64,000 nucleotides of DNA from Streptomyces xylophagus. Its GTDB lineage: Bacteria; Actinomycetota; Actinomycetes; Streptomycetales; Streptomycetaceae. Shown here piece after piece: positions 16,612 through 24,646 of this stretch. Numbering within the stretch: position 1 is the first letter of the stretch; each line of letters begins with the position of its first letter. The stretch spans positions 248,001 to 312,000 of the forward strand of contig NZ_JNWO01000006.1 of NCBI RefSeq assembly GCF_000716435.1, given 5' to 3'. The notes below the pieces were generated by a model. It saw only the letters and a list, made by a program, of their open reading frames with translations. It was not told the DNA's origin and did not search any database. Both the position numbers and the translations under genes were made by a program.

Positions 16612-17505
16612 TTAACCCTTCACTCCGGTGAGCGTGACGCCCTCGACGAACGCCTTCTGCGCGAAGAAGAACACGAGGATCACGGGGGCCATGACCAGCA
16701 CGGTCGCGGCCATGGTGAGGTTCCAGTCGGTGTGGTGCGCGCCCTTGAACGACTCCAGGCCGTAACTCAGCGTCCAGGCACCAGGATTCTCCGATGCGTA
16801 GATCTGCGGCCCGAAGTAGTCGTTCCAGGCGTAGAAGAACTGGAACAGCGCTACGGCCGCGATCCCCGGCTTGGCCATCGGCAGGACCACCCGCACGAGC
16901 GTCTTGAAGTCGCCGCAGCCGTCGACCTTCGCCGCGTCCAGGTACTCGTTCGGGATCGTCATCAGGAACTGGCGCAGCAGGAAGATGGAGAACGCGTCCC
17001 CGAACGCCATCGGGATGATCAGCGGCCACAGCGTGCCCGACAGGTCCAACTGCTTGGCCCAGAACAGGTACATGGGGATGATCACGACCTGCGGCGGCAG
17101 CATCATCATCGAGATGACCAGCATCAGGGACAGATTCCGGCCCCGGAAGCGGAACTTGGCGAGCGCGTACGCCACCGGGATCGACGACACGACGGTCAGG
17201 ACGGTGCCGAGACCGGCGTAGATCAGCGTGTTCTTCCACCAGGTCAGGAAGCCCGGAGTGTCGAAGACCTTGCGGTAGTTGCCCCACTCCCAGGTGTGCG
17301 GGATCAGGTCGCGGCTCAGGGCCTGGCTGTCGCTCATCAGCGAGGTCAGGAACACGAACACGAACGGGAGCGTGAAGAAGAGGGCCGCGGCGACGCCGAG
17401 CGAGTGGACCGCGATCCACTCCATGAGCGCCTTGCGGCGGGCGACGCGCTCGGCGGGCGTCACCGGCGCCCGCAACTCCACGGGCTTGTCCAGTACTTGG
17501 GCCAT
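16612..17505 (-). CDS. Carbohydrate ABC transporter permease (MalG type)
   Basis: This 297-residue membrane protein has six predicted helices and the coupling motif EYLDAAKVDGCGDFKTLVRVV, read in part, characteristic of CUT1 sugar importers. It forms the channel together with the MalF-like partner encoded 3 bp upstream. No ATPase gene is present in the operon; Streptomyces CUT1 systems commonly share the MsiK ATPase encoded elsewhere, which is inference here. ATG at 17505. Confidence 0.92.
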   Translation of the reverse strand: MAQVLDKPVELRAPVTPAERVARRKALMEWIAVHSLGVAAALFFTLPFVFVFLTSLMSDSQALSRDLIPHTWEWGNYRKVFDTPGFLTWWKNTLIYAGLGTVLTVVSSIPVAYALAKFRFRGRNLSLMLVISMMMLPPQVVIIPMYLFWAKQLDLSGTLWPLIIPMAFGDAFSIFLLRQFLMTIPNEYLDAAKVDGCGDFKTLVRVVLPMAKPGIAAVALFQFFYAWNDYFGPQIYASENPGAWTLSYGLESFKGAHHTDWNLTMAATVLVMAPVILVFFFAQKAFVEGVTLTGVKG

Positions 17506-17508
17506 GGG

Positions 17509-18450
17509 TCAGTCACCTGCCAGGTTGAGGCCGCCCCGGCGCCGCATCAGGAACGCGGTGAACACCATTGACAGGGCGAAGAGGACGAGTGCCACCACGC
17601 AGGCCGAGCCGTAGTCGAAGCGCTGGAAGCCGAGGTTGTAGACGAGCTGGGGGAGGGTGAGCGTGGACTTCTCCGGGTAGCCGGGCTCGAACTGCGTGCC
17701 GGCGCCCTGGATCACGCCGGACGCGACCTTCCCGGCGATGAGCGGCTGTGTGTAGTACTGCATGGTCTGGATCACGCCGGTGACGACGGCGAACATCACG
17801 ATCGGCGAGATGTTCGGCAGCGTGACGTACCGGAACCGCTGCCAGGCCGAGGCGCCGTCCAACTCGGCCGCCTCGTACTGCTCTTGGGGTACGTCGAGCA
17901 GTGCCGCCATGAAGATGACCATGAGGTCGCCGATGCCCCAGAGGGCGAGCAGGGTGAGGGCCGGCTTGGACCAGGTGGGGTCGTTGAACCAGCCCGGGGC
18001 CGGGATGCCGACCTTCTCCAGGATCGAATTCACCGGCCCGGTACCGGGGTTGAGGAGGAACGCGAACGCCATCGTGGCCGCGACCGGCGGGGCGAGGTAC
18101 GGCAGGTAGAAGAGGGTCCGGAAGACGCCCGTCGCCGTCTTGATCTTCGTGATCAACAGCCCGACGCCGAGCCCGAATACGACCCGCAGCGAGACCATCA
18201 CCACGACCAGCCACAGGGTGTTGCGCATCGCGGGCCAGAAGTACGGATAGTTCTTGAAGACGTACGTCCAGTTCTTCGTCCCCACCCATGTCGGCGGCTT
18301 GAAGCCGTCGTAGTGCATGAACGAGAAATAGACCGTCGAGATCAGCGGATACGCGAAGAAGACCGCGAAGCCGATCAGCCAGGGCGACATGAAGGCGAGA
18401 GTCCGAAGCGCCGACCGGCGGCGCTTCGACGCCAGCGTAATAGTGCTCAT
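17509..18450 (-). CDS. Carbohydrate ABC transporter permease (MalF type)
   Basis: This 313-residue membrane protein of the CUT1 family has an N-terminal cytoplasmic basic stretch, six helices and the coupling loop YEAAELDGASAWQRFRYV. It pairs with the MalG-type permease and the lipoprotein binding protein to import an oligosaccharide or glycoside. ATG at 18450 lies 7 bp after the binding-protein stop; the genes are clearly co-transcribed. Confidence 0.92.
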   Translation of the reverse strand: MSTITLASKRRRSALRTLAFMSPWLIGFAVFFAYPLISTVYFSFMHYDGFKPPTWVGTKNWTYVFKNYPYFWPAMRNTLWLVVVMVSLRVVFGLGVGLLITKIKTATGVFRTLFYLPYLAPPVAATMAFAFLLNPGTGPVNSILEKVGIPAPGWFNDPTWSKPALTLLALWGIGDLMVIFMAALLDVPQEQYEAAELDGASAWQRFRYVTLPNISPIVMFAVVTGVIQTMQYYTQPLIAGKVASGVIQGAGTQFEPGYPEKSTLTLPQLVYNLGFQRFDYGSACVVALVLFALSMVFTAFLMRRRGGLNLAGD

Positions 18451-18457
18451 CCTGCGG

Positions 18458-19795
18458 CTACTTCGCCTGCGCGATGTCGGTGTCGATCTGCTTGGCGGTG
18501 CTCTTCAGGGCCGAGTCCAGATCCTTCACCTTGCCGCTCTCGTAGTCGTATCCGAGGTTCTGGATCGTCGCCAGATACACACCGCCGTTGATGGAGGCGG
18601 GACTTGTCGTCGAGTACTGGTTCGACGCGATGTCCAGGAACGTCTTGAAGCGCGGGTCGTACTTCAGCTTCGGCGACTTGAGGGCGGCCAGCGTGGAGGG
18701 CACGTTGTGGATGGCGTTGGAGAAGCCGACCACCGCGTCCGTGTCCGTGGTGATGTACTTGACGAACTCCCAAGCGGCGTTCTGCTTCTTGCTGTTGGCG
18801 GCGATTCCGGCGATCGTGCCGGTGATGTAGCCCTTGCCGTACTGGGCGACCTGGTCGTCCGGGACGGGCAGCGGGGCGACGCCGATGTCGAGCTTGGGAT
18901 TCGCGGCCGAGGCCATCCCGAGCCGCCACTCGCCGTCGAGCTGCATCGCGACCTGACCGGTGTGGAAGGGGTGCTTGTCGCCCCACTCGTCACCGAGCGT
19001 GGAGCGGTAGCTCTCCAGCTTCTTGAAACCGCCGAGTTCGTCGACGAGCTTCTTCTGCAGCGTGAACCCGGCCTTGAACGCGGGGTCCGTGGCGAGCGCC
19101 GACTTTCCGCTCGTGTCGAAATAGGTCGGCGAGAACTGCGCGAAGAGGTGCTCGGTCGTGGTCTCCCAGCCGTGGTAGTCCGGCATGAACCCGAGCTGGG
19201 AGTACGAGTCGCCCTTGGTGATCGTCAACTTCTTGGCGTCGGCCTCGAATTCGGACCACGTCTTGGGCGGGCTGGTGATGCCGGCCTTCTTGAACTCCGT
19301 CTTGTTGTAGTAGAGCCCGTACGCGTCGCCCAGCAGCGGTGCGGTGCAGCGGTTGCCGTCGAACTGGGTGTACTCGTTCATCGCCTTGGGGAACGTCGCC
19401 TCGGCGTCGATGCCGTCCTTCTTGAAGAAGGGGTTGAGATCGACCAGGGCGCCCGAGGAACAGAACTTGCCGACGTTGTTCGTGGTGAACGACGAGATCA
19501 CGTCCGGCGCCTTGTCGCCGCCGGTGCGCAGCGCCTGGTTGATCTTGTCGTCGGTCATGTTGCCGACGACGTTCACGTGGATGTTGGGGTGCGCCTTCTC
19601 GAAGCCGGCGACCAGCGACTTCACGGCGCTCAGCTCGGACGCGGCGCTCCAGGCGTGCCAGAAGTTGATGGTGACGTCCTTCGAGGCGTCGTCGGAGGCG
19701 CCGGACGAGGACTGGCCGGTACAGGCGGTGGCCAGGAGGGCGATGGAGGCGGAGGCGGCGAGGGCGGTAGCCGCTTTCCGGGATATTCCGGGCAT
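18458..19795 (-). CDS. Sugar-binding lipoprotein of ABC transporter
   Basis: This 445-residue protein has a signal peptide ending in the lipobox LLATAC, with Cys as the lipidated residue, then an SBP_bac_1 fold (TINFWHAWS, VDLNPFFKKDG, LYYNKTEFKKAG, VAMQLDGEWRLGM). It captures a carbohydrate outside the membrane for the MalF/MalG-like pair. The ATG at 19795 gives a standard signal peptide; a TTG five codons upstream is in frame but less likely. It lies 81 bp after the ROK regulator stop. Confidence 0.92.
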   Translation of the reverse strand: MPGISRKAATALAASASIALLATACTGQSSSGASDDASKDVTINFWHAWSAASELSAVKSLVAGFEKAHPNIHVNVVGNMTDDKINQALRTGGDKAPDVISSFTTNNVGKFCSSGALVDLNPFFKKDGIDAEATFPKAMNEYTQFDGNRCTAPLLGDAYGLYYNKTEFKKAGITSPPKTWSEFEADAKKLTITKGDSYSQLGFMPDYHGWETTTEHLFAQFSPTYFDTSGKSALATDPAFKAGFTLQKKLVDELGGFKKLESYRSTLGDEWGDKHPFHTGQVAMQLDGEWRLGMASAANPKLDIGVAPLPVPDDQVAQYGKGYITGTIAGIAANSKKQNAAWEFVKYITTDTDAVVGFSNAIHNVPSTLAALKSPKLKYDPRFKTFLDIASNQYSTTSPASINGGVYLATIQNLGYDYESGKVKDLDSALKSTAKQIDTDIAQAK

Positions 19796-19876
19796 GGCGA
19801 GGTCTCCCAAGGGCGGGGCGGGGTGGATGCGAGGAGGGGGAGGGTGGTGCGAGGGGGGAGTACGGGGGTGCGGGAG

Positions 19877-21088
19877 TCAGCGCGAGGTGTCGAAGACCTC
19901 GTCACGGGTGGCCGCCAGCGCGCTCTCCAACGCGCCGCGCAGCACGGGCTGTTCATGGACGTCGCCGACGACGAGCCGGGGCCGCGACGCCGCCAGCTCC
20001 TCCAACTCGGCCTGGACGAGGGCGCGTAGTGGTTCGCCGCCCGCGGTCAGCGAGGCACCGCTGAGGACGACGAGTTCGGGGTCGAGCACGGAGACGAGCG
20101 AGGCGAGACCGGTCGCGAGGTGGGTCGCGTAGATCTCCAGGAGCCGCCGCTCGGGCCCGCTCGTGCGGTCGGCGGCGGTGGCGACGAGGGCGGCGGCGAC
20201 CTCGGCGTGCGTACCCGTCGGAATCTCGGTGATGCCGAGTTCGCGGGCGAGTTGGGGCAGGGCCTGTGAGCCTGCCAGTGCCTGGTAACCACCGCTGTTG
20301 GCCTTGGTCACCTGGCGGACCAGGGGTGCGCCCGGCACCGGCAGGAAGCCGACCTCGCCCGCACCGCCGGTCCAGCCGCGGTGCAGCCGGCCGCCGAGGA
20401 CCAGGGCGGCGCCGAGCCCGCCCTCGTTCCACAGCAGCACGAAGTCGCCGTGCCCGCGGGCCGCGCCGAGCCGCTGCTCCGCTATGGCGACGAGGTTGAC
20501 GTCGTTCTCGTACTCCACCGGCATCGGCAGCGCGGCGGCGAGTTCGTCGAGGAGGGCGGGGGAGTGCCAGCCCGGCAGGTGCGAGGCGTAGCGCAGCCGG
20601 CCGGTGTTGGGGTCGAAGGCGCCCGGGGTGGCGATGACCAGGCGGTGGACGTCGTCGCGGGCGAGCCCGGCGGCCTTCACCGCACCGTCGAGGGCATCCG
20701 TCACCTGCCGTACGACGGGCTGAGCGGGCCGTCGGCCGGGTGTGGCGAGCTCGAACTCACCCACTGTCCGGCCGGTGACGTCGGCGACGGCGGCGCGGAT
20801 GCGCTCCGGCGTGACGTCGAGCCCGGCGGCGTACGCGGCACCCGGATTGACCACGTACAGCTGGGCGTTGGGGCCGGGCCGCCCCTCGCTCGTCCCGGTG
20901 GCGAGGACGAGCCCCGCCGCTTCCAGTCGGGCGAGCAACTGGGAGGCCGTCGGCTTGGAGAGGCCGGTGAGTTTGCCGATCCGGGTACGGGACAGCGGAC
21001 CGTGCTCCAGGAGGAGGTCCAGGGCGGCACGGTCGTTCATGGCGCGCAGGACGCGGGGGGTGCCCGGGGTGCCGGAGGTTCCTGCCAT
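19877..21088 (-). CDS. ROK-family transcriptional regulator
   Basis: This 403-residue protein has an N-terminal winged helix-turn-helix (LSRTRIGKLTGLSKPTASQL, about residues 33-52) and a ROK sugar-binding domain. It heads the sugar transport and metabolism operon and is probably an autoregulated repressor released by the imported sugar or its phosphate. A 15-bp palindrome (21147-21161), 58 bases upstream of its ATG, is a good operator candidate. The ROK domain lacks a convincing CxCGxxGC zinc motif, usual for regulators without kinase activity. Confidence 0.92.
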   Translation of the reverse strand: MAGTSGTPGTPRVLRAMNDRAALDLLLEHGPLSRTRIGKLTGLSKPTASQLLARLEAAGLVLATGTSEGRPGPNAQLYVVNPGAAYAAGLDVTPERIRAAVADVTGRTVGEFELATPGRRPAQPVVRQVTDALDGAVKAAGLARDDVHRLVIATPGAFDPNTGRLRYASHLPGWHSPALLDELAAALPMPVEYENDVNLVAIAEQRLGAARGHGDFVLLWNEGGLGAALVLGGRLHRGWTGGAGEVGFLPVPGAPLVRQVTKANSGGYQALAGSQALPQLARELGITEIPTGTHAEVAAALVATAADRTSGPERRLLEIYATHLATGLASLVSVLDPELVVLSGASLTAGGEPLRALVQAELEELAASRPRLVVGDVHEQPVLRGALESALAATRDEVFDTSR

Positions 21089-21146
21089 GTCGACGCCACC
21101 TGCCTCTCGAACTCTCGAACCACCCAGCGTGTCACGTGATCACTGT

Positions 21147-21161
21147 TAGGAAAGTTTCCTA
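21147..21161. promoter_or_regulatory. Candidate ROK operator
   Basis: TAGGAAA-G-TTTCCTA is a perfect inverted repeat of 7-bp arms around one base. It lies upstream of the ROK regulator gene and downstream of the terminator of the secreted-protein gene, where the operon promoter should be. A second nested palindrome, GTGATCAC (21136-21143), is closer to the gene. ROK regulators bind similar A/T-cored palindromes. Binding is inferred. Confidence 0.55.
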
Positions 21162-21208
21162 TTGGGTGGGAGGAACGTAAGCCCGGGACGAAGGGGGCGT
21201 CAATAGAG

Positions 21209-21249
21209 ACCGCCCCCGAGGCAACAGACTCGTTACCTGCGGGGGCGGT
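21209..21249 (-). terminator. Terminator after secreted-protein gene
   Basis: A 10-bp perfect stem (ACCGCCCCCG with CGGGGGCGGT) continues inward with further pairing around a loop. It lies just past the stop of the minus-strand secreted-protein gene and upstream of the ROK regulator, separating the two transcription units. Confidence 0.7.
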
Positions 21250-21302
21250 GGGGGAGGTGCGGGTGTCACCGGGCAGGTGCCGCCCGGTGCCGTACCGGCG
21301 TG

Positions 21303-22136
21303 CTACTGAACGTCGATGTAGTCACCGGCGGCAGTGGCCGCGCCGGTGGTGGCGGTACCGGCGAAGACGTAGCGGAAGTAACCGTCCTTGGTCGCCGTCA
21401 CGGTCGTCTTCAGCGCACCACCGGTCGTGGAGGTGACCGTCTTCACGGTGCTGTAAGTGCTCGAACCCTTGGCCCGGAACTGCAACTTGGCCGGCTGCGA
21501 GACGTACCCGGAGTACTTCCCGGTCTCCCAGTTGGCACGGGTCAGCGCGCCGGTGACCGTGATGGTCTTGCCCTTCTTCACCGGCTCCGGCGAGGCGTTG
21601 ACGGTGAGCTTGGCGGCGCGCTGCACCTTGACCTTGCCCTTGTTGCCCCAGGCCGCGAAGTCGGTGGAGTAACTGATCTGGTCGTCCGAGTCGTCCAGGT
21701 CGGAGTCGATGTGGGCGTAGAAGCCGGCGACCTTCCAGGTGGTCGCGTCGGCCGCCTCGTACAGGCTGTCCCCGGGGTCGATCGTGATCGTGTCGGAGCA
21801 GGACTCGGTGACCGTGGTGTCCGTCGTCGCGGTCGTCGTGCACGTCGGCGACATGTCCGCGTCGATCTCGTTGTCGAAGGCCCCGAGTGAGCCGCGGTAG
21901 AGCATGACCCCGGCGAACGTCTTCTTGTTGTCGATCGTCACGTCGGACGGCCGCGTCAGCGTGTACGTGACGGGCACCTTCACCGTCGCGGTCGTCCCTA
22001 CGACGATCGCCTTCCCCTTGTTGACCGTCACGCCGGAGTAGACCAGGGCCGGCGTCGCGGCCTGCGCGAGCGGCGCGGCCAGACCGGTCAGGGCCAGGGC
22101 ACCGGTCAGGGCGGCGCCGATGGCGAGTTTCCTCAT
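21303..22136 (-). CDS. Secreted protein of unknown function, beta-rich
   Basis: This 277-residue protein has a classic Sec signal peptide (MRKLAIGAALTGALAL, cleavage likely after AQA at about residue 26). The mature part is rich in Thr, Val and Asp, with two Cys (PTCTTTATTD and ESCSDTI) that could form a disulfide, and repeated beta-strand-like segments ending in YFRYVFAGTATTG, as in Ig-like or PKD-like surface folds. No enzyme motif is seen. ATG 22136 is chosen over upstream in-frame starts because it begins the signal peptide. Monocistronic, followed by its own terminator. Confidence 0.78.
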   Translation of the reverse strand: MRKLAIGAALTGALALTGLAAPLAQAATPALVYSGVTVNKGKAIVVGTTATVKVPVTYTLTRPSDVTIDNKKTFAGVMLYRGSLGAFDNEIDADMSPTCTTTATTDTTVTESCSDTITIDPGDSLYEAADATTWKVAGFYAHIDSDLDDSDDQISYSTDFAAWGNKGKVKVQRAAKLTVNASPEPVKKGKTITVTGALTRANWETGKYSGYVSQPAKLQFRAKGSSTYSTVKTVTSTTGGALKTTVTATKDGYFRYVFAGTATTGAATAAGDYIDVQ

Positions 22137-22487
22137 TCTTGTCCCCACATTCGAAACGGACCCCTGGGCGTTGCGCTCCAGAACAAGGGCCCGTCGTGGG
22201 GCGACCTTAGGCATGGGGAGGCTGCGATGAGAATGAGAACAAGCTGTGAAGATGATCGCGTCACGGGTTCATCACGATGGGGAAAGCCGCAGGTGGGAGC
22301 GGGTGACAGGGATTTGGCCGATCTGCCGGAATTGCGACGCCTGTTGGGCGCTTTTCGGCCTCTGCGCCCCCGCTCCCGAGGCCGATTCGTGATGTGGACG
22401 AACCTGACCTGCCAGCCGCCTCACAGATTCCTGACTTTTGATCAACCCCGTTTACGGGACATGGGGAACGGTGAGCGGGGTGCGGAC
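22137..22487. other. Intergenic region between divergent genes
   Basis: About 350 bp without a supported gene. It separates the minus-strand secreted protein from a plus-strand hypothetical gene and must contain both promoters. It is less GC-rich than its surroundings (for example TGAGAATGAGAACAAGC near 22227). No clear -35/-10 pair, palindrome or RNA element was recognised. Confidence 0.5.
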
Positions 22488-22976
22488 ATGAGCGTGTTGG
22501 CGGAGTACCGGCGGGAGGCGGCGGGCGTGCTCGCCGTCAACGTCGTATGGGCTGTCGCTGTCGCGACCCGCCCGTCGCTACGGCGACGGGCCCGCACCGC
22601 GGGCATCCCTCTCACCCCCGACGTCCTCGCCCGCCGCCAGATCCGCCAACTCCGCGTGCTACGGCCCTCCATGGGTTGGTCGGACCGGATGCGCACGGAG
22701 TTGAAGGCATCGGGCCGTGTCTCCGTCACCGCGGAGAAGGGGCGCGAGGAGATCTGGTTCCACTGGCGGCCGGGGCGGCGTAGGCACACGGTGTGGGGGT
22801 CGATCACCTTCGATGAAGCTTCGGGGACGGTCCGGCTCGACCTGCGGGACGGCGCGGCGTACACGGGGGGCGCGGAGTTGCGCAGGGGGTCGGCGTTCGT
22901 CGCGTTGTGCCAACTGGCCCGGGAGTTGGGGCTGGTGGAGGCCGAGGGCCGGTGGACGGGCGGGGATCAGGCGTGA
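22488..22976 (+). CDS. Hypothetical protein
   Basis: This 162-residue protein is not recognised. The N-terminus is Ala/Val-rich (AAGVLAVNVVWAVAVA, possibly one membrane helix at about 10-27), followed by an Arg-rich segment and a C-terminal part with RHTVWGSITFDEASGTVRL. ATG 22488 is preceded by GCGGGGTGCGG; an in-frame ATG at 22461 is an alternative. Codon use is Streptomyces-like. Its stop overlaps a GTG of the next small frame. Confidence 0.55.
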   Translation: MSVLAEYRREAAGVLAVNVVWAVAVATRPSLRRRARTAGIPLTPDVLARRQIRQLRVLRPSMGWSDRMRTELKASGRVSVTAEKGREEIWFHWRPGRRRHTVWGSITFDEASGTVRLDLRDGAAYTGGAELRRGSAFVALCQLARELGLVEAEGRWTGGDQA

Positions 22977-23116
22977 CATTCGTCGACGACGTCCTGAGCG
23001 GTCGAGCGTCGCTTGATGACGTCGACGGCTGTCGGGGCCGGTGGGACGAGGCCGAAGACGACGGTGTGGAGTCTCGGCGAGCGGTATGCCGAGGAATGGG
23101 CTTGCTGTGCGGGTGA
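22973..23116 (+). pseudogene. Small frame, possibly a degraded short gene
   Basis: A GTG overlapping the previous stop opens a 47-codon frame (TFVDDVLSGRASLDDVDG...). Its N-terminal half resembles small acidic Streptomyces proteins of the form LDDIDxxVxxWHD, and the expected continuation appears instead in another frame (WSLGERYAEEWACC, about 23060-23105). This suggests a frameshifted relic. Identification is by general resemblance only. Confidence 0.3.
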
Positions 23117-23403
23117 GTTGGGCGTGGAGCAGGCGCGCGTCGGTCAGCGCAGGGTCGCGGTGAGCTTCGTCAAGACCGTCTCTGCGGAGTGGGTGCTCGG
23201 CTCCGACCCGGCTACGGCGAATCCGCTCGGGCGCGAGGGAGTGACAGGAATGACGCTGGCGTAGGCACGTGCCACAAGGGCGCTCGGTGAGCGGAAGGGG
23301 CGGCCGGTGACCATGCCGTACGCGCAGGGGATCGTGGTGGTTCAGGTGAGCTGGTTCGGACAGTGCTTCACCGGCCACGCGGCGGCGACGAGCGGGGGCA
23401 CAG

Positions 23404-23829
23404 GTGAACGAGCAGTCCTGGTACGGCGTCCGGTGTGTGTTCCGGCATCGCCGACTCGGGGTCTACGAGGAGCGGGTGACCCTGTGGCGGGCCCGGTCGC
23501 TCGACGAGGCGGTCGGGCGTGGGGAGTTGGAGGCGCGCGAGTACTGCGCGGACCTCGACAGCGTTGAATACGTTGACTTCGCCGAGGCGTACCGGATGGA
23601 CGGCGACCCGGGGGAGGGCGCCGAGGTCTTCTCCCTCATGCGGGAGAGCGGGTTGCCGGCGGGTGACTATGTGGGGCGGTTCTTCGATACGGGGGCCGAG
23701 CGGAATGGGCCGGGGATAGGAGGTTGTCTCACGTGGCACGTTGCGCGAGCTTCTTGTAGCAGGTCAGGGCGGCGGCCATGGCCAGGCCTCGGCTCTGCCG
23801 GTCGTTGCGGACCACTTACGGGATCTTGA
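23404..23829 (+). CDS. DUF4288-like protein with an extended 3' end
   Basis: The first 100 or so of 141 codons (WYGVRCVFRHRRLGVYEERV, LWRARSLDEAV, FSLMRESGLPAGDYVGRFF) look like the small DUF4288 family of unknown function. After about codon 105 the sequence becomes Ser/Gly/Arg-rich and runs antisense through a mobile-element-like relic (23729-23812), so the natural stop seems to have been lost. GTG start at 23404. It may still be expressed with a spurious tail. Confidence 0.55.
   Translation: MNEQSWYGVRCVFRHRRLGVYEERVTLWRARSLDEAVGRGELEAREYCADLDSVEYVDFAEAYRMDGDPGEGAEVFSLMRESGLPAGDYVGRFFDTGAERNGPGIGGCLTWHVARASCSRSGRRPWPGLGSAGRCGPLTGS
23729..23812 (-). pseudogene. C-terminal relic of a possible mobile-element gene
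   Basis: On the minus strand 28 codons bounded by stop codons read VVRNDRQSRGLAMAAALTC and then YKKLAQRAT. They resemble the C-terminal tail of a transposase-like protein, but the family cannot be named with confidence. Nothing upstream continues it. It overlaps the anomalous 3' extension of the DUF4288-like gene, suggesting that an insertion and decay event replaced that gene's end. Confidence 0.35.
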
Positions 23830-23862
23830 GACCGCGAGAAGCCCATGGCAGGCTCGTGCCGC

Positions 23863-24447
23863 ATGATCGATGAATTCGCGAAAGACAACCTGCACGGGAG
23901 ACTGCGGCGGGACCGCGAGGCGCTGCTCTGGAAACTCGACGGCTTGTCCGAATACGACGCCCGCCGGCCTCTGACGGCGACCGGGACAAACCTCCTCGGC
24001 CTGGTCAAACACGTGGCCACCATCGAGGCCAGGTACTTCGGCGAGGTCTTCGACCGACCTTCCCCGGAACCGCTGCCCCGGTGGCAGGACTACGACGGCA
24101 ACGACCTGTGGGCGACCGAGAACGAGACCCGCGATCAGATCATCGCGTTCTACCGGCGCACATGGGAACACTCGGACGCGACGATCAACGAGCTTCCCCT
24201 CGACGCCCCCGGCCACGTGCCGTGGTGGTCGGAGCCTCGTCCCAACACGAACCTTTTCGCCGTCATGGTCCATGTCCTCGGCGAGTCCATCCGGCATACC
24301 GGGCACGCCGATATCCTCCGCGAGGGCCTCGACGGCCGGACCGGGGTGCGTGCCGAATACGAGCAGCGAATCGACGGGGAAGCCCGTGCCGCCTACTGCG
24401 CGAAGATCGAGCAGGCCGCCAGGTCGGCCGCACCGATCAAGGCCTAG
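23863..24447 (+). CDS. DinB/DUF664 family protein
   Basis: This 194-residue cytoplasmic four-helix-bundle protein shows typical DUF664 segments: MIDEFAKDNLHGRLRRDREA, ALLWKLDGLSEYDARRPL, GTNLLGLVKHVATIEARYF and VHVLGESIRHTGHADILRE, with the His triad of the metal site (VKH, VMVH, HTGH). Relatives include metal-dependent thiol transferases such as bacillithiol or mycothiol S-transferases, so a role in thiol conjugation or detoxification is possible but unproven. ATG 23863 matches the family's usual N-terminus; an ATG at 23845 would add six residues. Confidence 0.85.
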   Translation: MIDEFAKDNLHGRLRRDREALLWKLDGLSEYDARRPLTATGTNLLGLVKHVATIEARYFGEVFDRPSPEPLPRWQDYDGNDLWATENETRDQIIAFYRRTWEHSDATINELPLDAPGHVPWWSEPRPNTNLFAVMVHVLGESIRHTGHADILREGLDGRTGVRAEYEQRIDGEARAAYCAKIEQAARSAAPIKA

Positions 24448-24646
24448 GGAGCCGGCCGCCCTGTGACGTCGGCTGCTGCGGGCGGTGCGGCACGAACTCG
24501 GGGCCCGGGGCGAGGGAGGCTGGACCCCGGTGATCGTCGACGCGGCCTCCGTTCGCGCCTCACCTCGTACGCCCGCGCCCGGCCCCGTACACCCACGCCG
24601 TACCCCCCGTAGGACTACCGCCCCCGTACGATTCCCCCCTGTACCC

